Positions 1 to 11,738 of a stretch of DNA of 64,000 bases are shown one piece after another. A model generated the notes under the pieces. That model did no database searches, was not told the origin of the DNA, and saw nothing but the letters and a program-made list of their open reading frames with translations. The stretch is from Cryptomeria japonica (taxonomy: Eukaryota > Streptophyta > Pinopsida > Cupressales > Cupressaceae): the NCBI RefSeq assembly GCF_030272615.1, contig NC_081411.1:39669140-39733139 (forward strand), in the 5' to 3' direction. Made by a program: the position numbers and the translations under genes. Numbering within the stretch: the first letter of the stretch is position 1; the number at the start of each line of letters is the position of its first letter.

Positions 1-2710
1 TATATTTGTTGGCCAAAATTCTAGCCCAACAACGATCCCGTTCCACACACCACCTCCAATACAATTTAGCAGCCAATGCTTCCCCAAAGAGAATAGACTA
101 CCTTAGACCAAGTCCCCCTGACTACTTCGGGCTACACACTAAGTTCCAATTGATCAGACTCCATTTGGACCAGGACAGATTGTCTGCCCATAAGAATTGC
201 CAAGCCAGATAATCAAATTCCTTCAAGAACCACTTAGGAGCCACATGAAGCATACATCAATAGATCGAAAGAGCCTAAACCACCGACTGAATCAATTGAA
301 CCCTCCCAGCAAAGGATAGCCATCCATGAGTCTAGTGATCAACCTTTGAGTGAAATTTATCCAGAATACCCTGCCAAGACTCCCTAGGAGGTTTGCCCAG
401 AGAAATAGGAATACCCAAGTAGATCAAGGGCAGGGGGCCAACTTGAAATCTCAATATAAGAGAAATCCTCCTTTGAATAGTTTCAGGAGTATTGAAGAAG
501 ATGATAGAAGATTTATCCTCATTGATCAACTGGCTCGAGGCCTCAAGATAAACATCCAAGGCCTTTCACAAATTAGTAGCTTCTCTTACTCGAGCTAACC
601 CCATAAGGGTCGTGTCATCCACAAACTGCAAATGTGACTGCGGCTGGAGGTCATTACCCCATCTCCAACCCTGAATAGTACCCAAACTCACATTCTACTT
701 CATCAGCCTCCCCAAACCCTTAGCCAAAAGAATGAATAAATAAGGTGAGAGAGGGTCCCCCTAGCGAAGACCCCTTGAAGCACCAAACAGCTCAGTATGG
801 TCTCCATTAATAAGCACTGAGAAAGAAGTAGTCATGACACAACTCATAACCCACTAAACCCACTCATCAGTAAAACCAAAGGCCCTGAGGATCTTTTGAA
901 GGAAGGACCACCAGACTCTATCGTATGCCTTAGCCATATCTAGCTTGATAAACATAGCTTTTTCCTTGGATGAAGCCATAGAATGAATGGTCTCCGTAGA
1001 AATTACCACACCATCTAGAATTAGGTGACCTTCCACAAAACTGCTTTGCTCCTCAGAGATGACATTCCCCAAGAACTTCTTCAATCTATCCGCTATTAGC
1101 TTAGAGATGATCTTATAAACCACATTGCAGAGAGAGATAGGGCGAAACTATCCTAGCCGGTCGACCCCTTCACACTTGGGGATAAGAGAAATGAAAGTCG
1201 CATTCAACACCCTAAGCATCTGTTTGTTCCTCTGGGACTCCTGGACAACATCGAATAAATCTAGTTTGATAATATCCCAAAACTCTTGAAAGAATTCCAT
1301 CGGGAACCCATCCGGGCCAGGAGCTTTTCCTTTCCTCATGTGAAAGACAATCCTTTCTAGCTCATCCAATAAACTAGGACACAATAGTTGCTCATTCATC
1401 TCCCCCATGACCAGAGATGGAATGCAATCAAGAACCTGATTCTCCACCACCGAATCCCCTGGGGGGTCCTCCCTGAATTGGGCTTGAAAGAACTGTAACA
1501 ACTCCCTAGAGATCTCCTGCAAGGATAAACACTGCTCACCTCTATTGTTGAATAGAATAGGGATAGAGTTACCATGCCTTCTTGCTTTCACTGAGTTGAA
1601 GAAGAAAGTAGTGTTCTTGTCCCCCTCCTTTAGCCAATCAATATGAGCTCTCTACTTCCAGTATATTTCTTCTCGAAGCTCCCATTCCTCAACCACCTTG
1701 ACAACCCTTTCCCTATCCCTAAGAAGATCTTCAAATGGGCCTTGCTCTCTCATTTTGCTGGTGATCCCATTCAACACCAGTTGAGCAGCATTCTTCACAA
1801 GTAAAATATTCCTGAAGCCTTGGCTGTTCCACTTCTTAAGCTGATACTTAAAAAATTATAACTGCTTGGAAAAAGAGTACATGGCAGTGCAAAAGGGTGG
1901 CTTCCCCCTCCTCCACCACTCTGCAACAAGGCCCTGTAGGGAAGGATCTTGAAGCCACATAAGTTGGAATTTGAAAGAAGGAGAGTGAGCTACCCGAGCC
2001 AAAGAAGAAACCAGCTTGATGGGCCAGTGATCTGACCCTCTCCAGTTGAGAATCTCGGGACTTGTGGACCACCCTCCACCAATCCAGAAACTGGAGACCA
2101 GGAAATGGTCCAGCCTCTCTCCAATCCAATACTCTCCCATCCTCCTATTGTTCCAAGTGAACAAACCATTGCTAGGTTTAATGTCAAAAAGATGCAACAA
2201 GGATATATTATCCTTGAACAAGACAGAAGAAGGTTCCAATTGCATGACACCCCCTTTCTTCTAACTCAACTCAAGGATGGCATTGAAGTCACTTGCCATA
2301 ATCCAAGGATGAAAAGGGGCCAGCCTTTGCATACAAGAAATATGGGACCAAAGGTTTTGCTTACCCTAAAAATCTGTAGGGGCATAGATGTTAGAAAACA
2401 AGATGGGTTCCCTAGTCTCAAGACTAGAGAGGACCCCAGATAAAGAAGATTTGGATGCAACCCACTAGACTGGGTGAAATCTTGAAGGATTCCAAAGACA
2501 TGCCACCCCTCCAGAGGATCTAGCTGCCCGAGCACACTGACACTCGCCTCTCCCCCACAACTTTGGCACTAAACCCATCATACTCTCCACTGAGAGTTTA
2601 GTTTCTTGTAAAAATAGGACATCTGGTGAATGATTCCTAATCAAATCCCGAACAACTTTTTGTCTAGGGCCACTATTCAAGCCCCTCACATTCCATGAAA
2701 GAACAATCAT
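1..2710 (-). pseudogene. LINE ORF2: AP endonuclease + reverse transcriptase, broken, partial
   Basis: ORF2 would encode the nicking and reverse-transcribing enzyme. It starts at 2710 with the endonuclease N-terminus (LSWNVRGLNS, FLQETKL). In the same frame follow NIYAPTD, a FNAIL block with SDFN in place of GDFN, ERLDHFLVS and the terminal SDHWP motif (about 2030). The RT domain spans roughly 1600-350: PGPDGFPMEFF near 1310, FIKLDMAKAYDRV near 930, GLR-stop-GDPLSPYLF near 760 (Gln replaced by TAG) and the catalytic FVDD at 625-614. The post-RT region (LINWNLVCSPK, SGGLGLR) runs to the left edge. Frame is kept throughout, with about eleven TAG, two TGA and one TAA stops. RNase H, if any, would lie outside the window. 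Confidence 0.93.
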
Positions 2711-4091
2711 TTAGGGGGATTGGAAAAATGTGAATCCAAAGTCTTTACTGACCCTGACTCAACCAAGTTCTCCCCTATCAATTTGATGTTATCTAGATCC
2801 TTCTTTCTACCAGCCTTTGAGCTCTTCTTTGAAGCACTTTTCTTAATATCTTTCTGATACAAACCCAGGAGGATGGAGGACTTATTACTTTTCACCCCAG
2901 TTGAGTCCAATTTCAAAGCTATTGGAGAACCCTTCCCCTCAACCAAATTCTCCTCCAAACTAGGAGTGGGTTCTAGCTAGACCCCTACAAGCCGATCCAT
3001 CTCCATCTGTTGGATTCCAAGTAGTAGTAGGGCCTAAGTAGAGTCCTCAATTACACTTTCTGGTGCCCACCCTAATGCACCTTGATCCAGAGGGATAAAC
3101 CCTGGATTAATTTCCTAGTGGCTAAGATCGTCCAGGACCTCAAATATGTTGAAGGAATCCTCCCCTTGTCTCTCCTATAAGGGCCTCTTTTGTCCTTGGT
3201 TCTTGTTCTTTGTCTTAACTACAATATAACCATCGGTACCCTCAACCTTGACTGACATGGCAGCTTTCCCTTTCTCAGCCCTATCTGGGCTCGGGTCTGA
3301 CTACTGAGATTGGCGCACCGCTAGTTTATATCTAGGACATTTATGTTGTAAATGACCATACTCATGACACAGACGACACCAAAATGGTAGAGTCTCATTA
3401 TCTAGCTACTGAACCCAAGAATAAGAACCTATGCACATATCTATAGCATCTGGCAATGGTTTACTAAGATCAATTTCAACACAAATGCGTGCGAAGGTCA
3501 TTACCTTTCTCCCTAGGGTTTGCGTTGAAGATCCCTCTGGCCTCCCTAACAAAGCAACAAGCATCCGTAGCACGTCCTCTTGACAACATTCCATAGGAAA
3601 ACATGGTGGCCGAACCCACACTGGAACCCTATTAGGGAGCTCCTCAAAAAGATTAAACCTTGCATGCCAAGGTTTGATGAACAGACCCACTTGCTTGTAC
3701 AAATATGGGCCGCCTTCAAATACCCTATGGCAATCCTTCATGCAGTTGAAAGTAAGCATGAAATGTTATTTTCCAATAGCATAATCTCCATTTCCCCTTT
3801 CGGTGCCCAAGTCCTCTACGCCTAGCTTTCCAAAAACTGCAAGGATGCCCTCATTCCCTAAAACTTGCAATAAAGGGAGTGTTTTGAAAACTAATCAATG
3901 TCTTCAGCTATCATCTCAGGAGGAATGACCAACTTCAGCCTCTCATTGCATCTCTACAAACATACATTAATCTTCATAATGCGAGAACTCCCAAAACTCC
4001 CATTCCCAGAATTATATGAAAAGAGATTATTGTTAAAAGTCTTCATACTCTAAAGTGGGGGTTTTGAGCCCACCATAGCCCGTAAATTCAT
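2707..4091 (-). pseudogene. LINE ORF1 (Gag-like, DUF4283 + CCHC knuckle), broken
   Basis: ORF1 of the LINE encodes an RNA-binding Gag-like protein. The conserved block at about 3760-3406 has the DUF4283-type text (HARFNLFEELPNRVPVWVR, PLPDAIDMCIGSYSWVQ). It is followed in the same frame, after one TAG, by a zinc knuckle with spacing CX2CX4HX4C at 3378-3337 (CRLCHEYGHLQHKC). The part upstream of about 3770 continues in another frame, so one frameshift is present, and several TAG stops lie in 3800-4060. The C-terminal tail (2979-2707) is Lys/Ser-rich and ends at a TGA that overlaps the ORF2 start. The N-terminal Met is uncertain; I chose the first Met of the frame at 4091. Confidence 0.85.
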
Positions 4092-5108
4092 AGCTAACGC
4101 ATCCAATGAAGCCTCACCACCAAGAGTCGACATCAGAACAACAAAAATAAAATACGAGGACCAACCACCCCCACCCCAAAGGGGCCACCCAAGGAAGCAC
4201 ACCTCCCAAGGTACCCCCCCTCCCACACCACCGAAAGGAAGGCTTGCCGACACCCCCAGAACCACGGGAAGAGAACCACAACAACCTGGAACCCCACCCC
4301 CACACAGCCAAAACCTTGTCCCACGTAGCCTCAACCCTGCCCCCGCACAGCCAAAGCGCCCCCCAAAACCCCTGCAACACCCACCTCACCCAACACCACC
4401 CCTGCAACCGCTGAGATCCTTGAACCCCCTACAAATCCCTTCCCTGTTGCACTTGCAAACACCCCCAACGTGAGCTAGGGCCACAAAACCCTAGCTCGGC
4501 CGCTCAGACACCCCCGCATGCACACCATTCATCTAAAACAAAAATCCCAATGATCAATATTATTATTATTATTATTTTTTATTTTTTTTATTAATTTCAA
4601 TTTTTATTTTTTTTAACATACAATAACCTAAAAACCAGTAAATTCTATTTTCAACCAAAATTTATTTCCAATCAAATTTATTAAAAGGGAAATTAATTAA
4701 TACATAATTTCTCCAAAATAATATAATAAAACAATTTCCCTTAACTTTTAATAACACGACAAATTTAATTAATGATTAAATTTATTTATAAAATAACTAA
4801 ATAATTCCACAGAGATAGACAAATATTAAAAAGGACTGCTATAGCCAACTATCGAAGTAAAAATCAAACAAGAGGGAATGATTTCTCTGGTAAATCTCAT
4901 TCCTCCCAAATATTGCAATTTCCATGCACAATAAAAATCTTGGCAAAATTTGCCATAATAACTTTTCCAAATCTTCTCAAAATTTTAATCTAAAAAAACC
5001 CAGAAAATAACTTCTTTCCGTAAACCAAAAATTAACTTCAGGAATGGACATTAGCCAAGAACAAGAAATAATCAGACAAAATTTTAGATTTGACAAACAT
5101 CTTAACAC

Positions 5109-5452
5109 ACACATCATTCAAAAAGAAGAAATAAATAAAATATTTTCTTTAAAACAAACAATCAAATAAAGCCACCCAACCTGGTATAGCTTTCCTGGAA
5201 GAAATTTGTAGAAGAGAACCAATCTTTCAACAAGCTTCCAAATAAATTTCTCTTCACCTAAATCCCTGACCTGTTTCCCGACACATCATTCAGAAAGAAG
5301 AAATAAGTAAAATATTTTCTTTAAAACAAACAATCAAACGAAGCCACCCATCCTAGTATAGCTTTCCTGGAAGAAATTTGTAGAAAGGAACCAATCTTTC
5401 AACAAGCTTCCAAATAAATTTCTCTTCACCTAAATCCTTGACCTGTTTCCTG
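5109..5452. repeat. Two-copy tandem duplication, 172-bp unit
   Basis: Positions 5109-5280 and 5281-5452 are the same 172-bp sequence with only a handful of substitutions. Both begin ACACATCATTCA and end in a CTGTTTCC block. The copies abut exactly. High identity suggests a recent local duplication; no coding potential is seen. Confidence 0.93.
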
Positions 5453-5689
5453 TGTCTCTCTAAAATAAAGACCTATTCCCCTTTTTAAACTAAAGTTCTA
5501 GGTTGAATATATTTTTCCCAAAAACCTAAATTTAGCAATAAAAGCAATTTTATTTTCTTTTCTAATTTTCTAACAAAGGATAAGTTAACATGCAATAATT
5601 AAAAATCATTTTTCTTTCTTTTCTTTTCTCATGCAAATTAATTAATTTTCTAAATAAAGAAATTAAAGTAATACTTCAATTCTAATTAA

Positions 5690-5772
5690 TTTTTTTATTC
5701 ATTTATTTATTTATTTATTCTTTTATTCTTTTATTTATTTATTCATTCTTTTATTCTTTTATTTATTTTTAA
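5690..5772. repeat. TTTA / TTCTT simple repeat
   Basis: A low-complexity run alternating ATTT and ATTCTTTT units, typical of AT-rich intergenic DNA. Confidence 0.85.
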
Positions 5773-6939
5773 TTCTAGGAAACAATAAATGAAATTAATT
5801 TAATTTATTTTTGACTAAAATTTAAATAAAATATATTTCCAATATCATGCAGCTTGCAATTTAATTTAATAATGTCATTTTAATTAATTAAATTTATAAT
5901 CTCAATGCATTAAATCCATAATTCAAAAATACCAACTATGAGATAGCTCCAAAAATTTAATTAATTAATTAAATACACTAAAACACACAAATTGAACAAA
6001 CCTCAAGCAAATACTCATAAAAAGATCAAATGACAAAATATGAAGGCCGAACAAACTGATAGGACGACCAACTGACAACACTCACATGAGTGTAATTGAG
6101 TAAAAATAGGGTCAACTACTACCTCCTCCACTTCCATCGGACAATATAAGGCACACTCAAACCTATGAAGCCAGGTGGAAATGATACCCCGTACCTACCT
6201 GGTACTTGTACCTGCAATATCCTGCATCACTGAACCACACATGCATCTATACAATATAGAAAACACGACATACACACGGATGAAGGAGAATCGCAATGTT
6301 CCCTGCCTCACTGAAATGAGTGAAGGAAAATCGTCCCCTTGCATCTAATACACTTGCAGGGACACAACATATAATTTCACATTGCATAGATAAAGTAAAG
6401 TGTCAGTACATAGCAATAATCCATAAAATGCCATAAATCACAAGTACTGAAATACCGAAAATAAATTATGCATCTCATATCTAGATAAAGCATGAAATAG
6501 TGTCATATAAGTCTTATTAACACATCATGGTAATGTATCCATTGAAAGTAAACAATAATAAAATATGAGTCTTATAAGTTCAAACGAGGAAGAGTACTAC
6601 AGGTTCTTCAAGTATATTTTATTGATTTTGGGGAGAGTTTATTATTTTTATTTTCTTTAATAAGACTGATAGAGATTCCTAATTTTGATCTTCTCTTGGC
6701 TTCATTGAATTTTACCCCATTCTGGATCTAACTACTCTCTCTTCTTTTGAAATATCGAGATATGAAAGTAGTATAAATTTTAGCTAACGAAATGGGCATT
6801 TTTTGAACCATGATATCAAAACCTTTGAATATATAGAACTACCCATTTAGTTTTGCATTTTGTTGGACTTGAAGAAACCATTTTCAAAAAATTATTTTAT
6901 TCAATTCAAATTTTTTTATGATCTCAAAAAATAATTATA

Positions 6940-8345
6940 GATGACCCAGTAGTTGTTGATAATGACATTCATAAATTTGGACATTTCACTTCATATTGTT
7001 AGGCCATGAGACAAGAAGATATCAAGGTGTGTGAGGATTTGATTTCTACTTAAAATTCATGTTCATTAGCCCAAAAGAAATATTATATGCTTTTTCAAAA
7101 ATAGGTTAATTATGGTGGATTGAACCTAAGGAGAAAACATGTGATACATCTCTTTTGGCTTGTTCTTTACATGATCTAGTACTATCTCATTCATCTTTTA
7201 TTGATATGGTGAAAATTTTGGAAAATCAATTTAAGGTCCATGAAACGGGGAAGACCTTGACCTTCTCCCAGATGCAAAACTGGTCTTTGAAACTATTTTT
7301 TAATAAATAATAGAGCATAAATAACTATCCAAGGGATCTAGGATTTTGTAAAAAACAAATAATGTTTGAGATTTCAAATCTTAAAAACCGTCATTTTGGT
7401 AATATATCTCTCTTTCATCCCTCACTACCTCAAGTCACGCATCCCCTCTACTATCGGTTGAATTGAGTACACTGGACTCCATTTTCAAAGGTTCTACTTA
7501 TCATAAATCAGGGACCACCTCTTTGATAAATTCTAAGCCTCAAACTATCTTCCTACAAAGTAATGTTCTTTAGAAGAGGTATAGCTTGTTAGGATATTCT
7601 AGAGAGGCAATCAGTCTTTTTCTTTTAGATCTCAAAGATCCCTTTTTAGTAGGAGATTTTGAAAATATTGTGGAGGAAATCTTGTTTAAGGCATGCAAAT
7701 AGAAACTAGTAGAAATAGAAAATTTGGTGGCCAATGAAGATGGGGTTGGAGAAAAGGTGTTTGAAGATGAGGTGAAATATGATAAATATGAACATATTGT
7801 CCAAAGTTTAGATTACAGGTGCTCTATTTAAAATCTAGAAGAGGTTTAGATTAAAATTTGTTTGGAAGATCCTGATTCGAAAATCTAATTCAATTTTGTT
7901 ATTCATAAAATGCCTTTATCATTAAACATGAAGGGACCTCCTAAAAAGTTTAAAGGTAATGGAGCTATAACCTAAAAAAAGTGAAAAAAATGAAGGAAGA
8001 AACCAAAGCAAAGAATCAAACAACATTGGATTATAAAATGAGATAGTGGAGAACTTGTTGTTCTCCACAAGAGTCGTCAAAATCATTACATGGAATGTCA
8101 GGGTATTAAATGCACCTAACAATAGATGCCTTATCAAGTCTCAACTAGAGTCTTTAGGGGCGAACTTGGTTATATTACAGGAGACTAAATTTTTAGAAGG
8201 AGAGAATTCCCAACCATTTGGTATGTGGAAGAAATGGAAATTCATGACTTCTCCTTCTCTAGGTGCTTCGGGAGGACTAGCTATCTTGTGGTGAGGAAAT
8301 AATATTTAGGTGCATAGAATTCAAGTTAAAGCTGATTTTCTATAG
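6940..8345 (+). pseudogene. LINE remnant: ORF1 tail and start of ORF2 endonuclease
   Basis: A second, more decayed LINE on the plus strand. At 8046-8294 the translation has the N-terminus of an AP-type endonuclease: ITWNVRVLNAPNNR, LVILQETKFLEGE, GASGGLAILW. Compare the equivalent motifs of the LINE at 1-4530; sequence differs, so it is another family. Upstream, 7620-8040 reads as an acidic/lysine-rich ORF1-like tail in one frame with several stops. Similarity is lost at about 8345, where the dispersed repeat begins, so the endonuclease is truncated and RT is absent. The left limit is uncertain. Confidence 0.72.
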
Positions 8346-8389
8346 GTAAAGATCACTATGGATCACTACTCACAACCATGAATTTCATT

Positions 8390-9290
8390 CTGAAGAAGCA
8401 TGTTCTAGATACTCTTTCACTCTACAATATCTGCGATCTAGTGAGTGGAATAGCCTAAACACAGCAAGGGAACTCATCTTTTTCAGACAACTATTACAAG
8501 TGAGATGCTCCGAATCTGTGTTATACTGGTAGTTACGACTAAATTGATTATGATTTCTAACAACAACAATGAAACCGATGTTTTTCTGATTAACATTATG
8601 AACCGCCGCTTTTCATGACTGTTTTCCTATGCCAAAGTGCTTGCAGTCGGTTGAGTGAGGAAAGAAAGTCTGGCAAACAATAAACTTTTCAACTGTGAGC
8701 GCCCAACTCTTTCACTCTACATGCTCAAGAAGAAAGAACATTTTTCCTACCCAAATTTTTCAACTGTGACCGCCCAACTCTTTCACTGCTTTCAATTTTT
8801 TGGCGTTCGTAACACACATTCTTGGATGCAGGTATTAAAGTCAATTGAGGAAAGATGTTTTTTTGTAAGCTAGCTATCGCAGGTCGCTGCTTCCACTTGA
8901 ATTTTCACCTGAAAGTCTCATCGACCTTTATTATGATGTTGACTTGCCCAATATTGTAGGTTTACGTTGATATGACATTTTAATAGCCCTAGTGGAAAAC
9001 GCTTTGCAACCACCCCACGTTTTGTAAGGCTGAAATCTCTAGTTAGAAATAGGTGAAAAGTATTGGAGAGAGAAAATTCTAGAAGAGAAGTTAAATATAT
9101 TTCTTTATTCTTTTCTTAAAAGATTCTTATCATATCAATTAAATAGATTATAAGATAAAAAATAATGTTCTAAAAATAAATTATAAACTTTTAAAAATGT
9201 ATTTAGTTTTAAATTTTTTAGTTGTGCAATTTATGATATGTATGCATTTATTTGGTTTTGTTTGGAAAAGTAAAAATGGTTCATATTATG
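8390..9290. repeat. Dispersed repeat, copy 1
   Basis: This segment is a diverged copy of 27590-28870. Shared blocks, in the same order, include GAGTGGAAT...AGGGAACT.AT, the CTTTTCATGACTGTTTTC block (8613 versus 27805), AACTTTTCAACTGT, AAAGTCAATTGAGGAAAGA, TAAGCTAGCTATC, GGTTTACGTTGATATGACATTT and, after a gap, GAAATAGGTGAAAAG and ATTTATGATATGTAT. It has no long ORF. Within this copy the block AACTTTTCAACTGTGA..CGCCCAACTCTTTCACT occurs twice (about 8685 and 8755). Family unknown. Confidence 0.72.
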
Positions 9291-11229
9291 TGTAATGATT
9301 ATCTTTTGTTTTGGGTTTATTTTAGCTAAGTTATATCTTTTAGACAATTGCAACCATAGAGGTGATATGAATATTTGTTAAGTGTTGATACATAATCAAA
9401 TTTATACTAATTTTTTTGGTGTGAACAAGGCTATTTTCAATGTGAGTTCTCCTTTGTAGTGTGAACAAGACATATTATCTAACTAACCATTAGTTAGGTC
9501 CTATTCATTCATTTTCACATGTTGTGTTTACTCCTAGAGTTAAGAATATTTCTAGAAGTCTGTAAAACACATGTGATCTTATCCATAGTTGTCACATGGT
9601 ATAAGATTAAGATGCTTTTCAACATCTTAGTAAATAATATCTCCCAATTTTATGCACACCAAATTGAAAGCTATGTACATTTTGATTGTAGCTTTTTATC
9701 AATTGATCATAATTCCTTTGACACCATAATCAGGCATCTATTTCTCTTGTTTTTCTCTTGTAGAAAGAAATTTTGGATTTAATAGGTGGTCCTTAGAAAT
9801 TGAGTCAATTAGTGACTCCACCATGGTATCAGAGGTTTATATCTATTATATAATTCTTCAAATCAAAGATCACAAGGTAGGAGGTTTTTTTAGGTGCACT
9901 GTAGAGTGAAATAGGTCTCATCATTGAGTCTTAAAGACCCTAAAAATATCCATTTTCATATATAGAAATCTATATTTTAGAATGCATGATATAAATTGAG
10001 TTTAAAGATCTAAATTTTTTAAAAAAGGTGTATAGAATCTCATATGTTCAATTGTAAAGAATCTAAATAGTATAGATACATACTAATCATACTAGTCTAT
10101 ATTGTTTTCAAATTATTCAGTAACATATATAGTACTATGTATAGTCTGTGTACTCTACCTAAATTAGTCAGTGTTATTCAACTACCATCGATATGATTTT
10201 AGGGATTTTCCATTAAAATTTGGGTAAGATGATTCAACAGAAAATATAGATGCCCAATAACAAGAAAGGTGTTATGGTTGGCTATGCGCAACCCATAGGC
10301 GATAATCCTAGAAAGTGGTTTTACCATTTTCACCTTCATGATTTCCACTTCCTTGGTGGTTCTACACTAAAGCACATGTAGTGGACAAAAAAGTTCGACT
10401 ATCTAAAATCAATCTATGCCACTTTGAATTTGCACCCATGCTAGTAGCACCACTATCCCTACACCACTTTGAATTTGCACCCATGCTAGTAGCACCAATA
10501 TCCCTCAACTAGAAAATTGCTATTACTCTCAATTTACAAGTCTAAAGAAGTTATTTTTTTAATATCTTTTTTATTAGTATATTAAGTTTTTAGAATAAGG
10601 TATCATTAAAAAAAGTTTGATTTTATTAATTTAGAGTGAAGTTGGTGAGTAATATTGGTGATTTAATTTACATTATTTTTTTATTTTTTTGCATTTGATC
10701 TCATAACATTTTGTGATTCTTGTGTCATTGGAAACATACTAAGGATCTCCATACACACATTCATCATAGTTTCTAGATTCAACCTCACATACATTCAATT
10801 TAGTGTGTCAAATATTTGCATTCTAGATGATTAATTAGACATCCATGCATTTGAAGAAGTTTTATTTTAAGAAAATGGCTCCATTTGATCTACTTAATAT
10901 CTATTGAGATTTATGATATTTGTCTTGGAATGCATTTATTTTTTGAAAAATGATATTTTCTTGTTGTTTAAGGCATTTGGTTGTTGATATAGATCTCTAT
11001 ATTCCTTAATATATCAACATAGAAACATGTTGACATCTGAAGGGAAAATATGAAGACTTGTTTTTTCTTGTATTTATTCATTCATGTGACTTCAAAGTGG
11101 TGGTGGTGTGTTGCATAACACCCTAAGAGGCATAGTTATCAATCTATCTCTAGAAGCTTGCATGGCATATAATATTTTATTTATCATTTGGAATAGAAAG
11201 GCTAACTAGTTTGATCCTTTAGGCATTTA
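9291..11229. other. AT-rich stretch, no supported gene
   Basis: No coding region I can defend. A site matching the initiator-Met primer-binding site (TGGTATCAGAGG) occurs at 9824-9835 directly after CCACCA, which could be the end of a lost LTR, but no LTR partner is visible. A 44-codon open stretch at 10249-10383 has no recognised domain. The tandem duplication at 10419-10508 is listed separately. The Copia insertion at 11230 ends this stretch. Confidence 0.5.
10419..10508. repeat. 45-bp tandem duplication
   Basis: Two adjacent copies of a 45-bp unit starting CCACTTTGAATTTGCACCCA (10419 and 10464), nearly identical. Non-coding; looks like replication slippage. Confidence 0.9.
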
Positions 11230-11726
11230 TGTTGGTGTAAATAATTATTCATCATGGATATTATTACACTTACTTAAGTTTACTTAGGATAATGCATTTC
11301 ATAGTAGTTTGGATATGAGACACTTGGGTGTTTGTGCCACATTGGGATAGTGTGTGTAGGAGAAATTCCACCTCTTATGGTGTTGATCTTGTTATTACAC
11401 TATCATATCCACTTATTGTGGAGTGATAATTCCACCTTTGGTGGGTGATCCACCTCATGTGGAATATTGTATTATTTCTCCTACCTACCCACACCTATTT
11501 CCTACCTACCCTTGTTTCTTATTGAGCCACATGTCATACTTGTGTGCTCATACATATCCCTAGCCTTGCCTATATAAGCAGGCTCATCTACATTGTATGT
11601 AACAACAACAACTTTTGAACAATCATTGATCATTTTCTATTAATGAGAATACAGTTTATTCTTATCCCATATTATGTCTCTTTCATGTACATTTCAATGA
11701 CTTCTTGATCTTGGCAAAATCCAACA
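11230..11726 (+). repeat. Left LTR of the Copia-type element
   Basis: 497 bp, TGTTGG...CCAACA, preceded by the duplicated target ATTTA (11225-11229). It contains a TATA box TATATAAG at 11571-11578, expected to drive the genomic transcript. A CCACCT-rich central part (11380-11470) repeats short TCCACCT blocks. Confidence 0.97.
11571..11578 (+). promoter_or_regulatory. TATA box in left LTR
   Basis: TATATAAG, about 155 bp before the LTR end; the identical box sits in the right LTR at 16161-16168. Position fits a U3 promoter with transcription start some 30 bp downstream. Confidence 0.7.
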
Positions 11727-11738
11727 TGGTATCAGAGC
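11727..11738 (+). promoter_or_regulatory. Primer-binding site (initiator-Met tRNA type)
   Basis: TGGTATCAGAGC begins at the base after the LTR's terminal CA. This is the standard Copia primer-binding site, complementary to the 3' end of initiator methionine tRNA; it primes minus-strand DNA synthesis. Confidence 0.93.

Larger units (their letters stand above)
1..4530 (-). mobile_element. L1-type LINE, old, 3' end beyond left edge
   Basis: A non-LTR retrotransposon lies on the minus strand. Going leftwards it has a C-rich (plus strand) 5' leader at about 4092-4530, ORF1 (4091-2707) and ORF2 (2710 to beyond position 1). Sequence turns sharply AT-rich right of about 4540, so I place the 5' end near 4530; no target duplication can be tested because the 3' end is outside the window. 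Domain order (DUF4283-like Gag plus CCHC knuckle, then APE endonuclease, RT and downstream region) is that of plant L1 elements. The reading frame is remarkably conserved but interrupted by more than 20 stops, mostly TAG, so the copy is dead. Confidence 0.93.
4541..6930. other. AT-rich stretch without genes
   Basis: No supported coding region. It contains the tandem duplication at 5109-5452 and the simple repeat at 5690-5772, listed separately. The segment 6040-6380 is less AT-rich than its surroundings and holds short repeats of TACCTGG/GTACCTG type and two GTGAAGG/GATGAAGG blocks; I recognise no family in it. Confidence 0.6.

Noticed and set aside
4050-4407. Trp/Gly-rich minus-strand ORFs
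   Set aside because: They fall in the C-rich LINE leader; composition explains both the openness and the odd amino acids.
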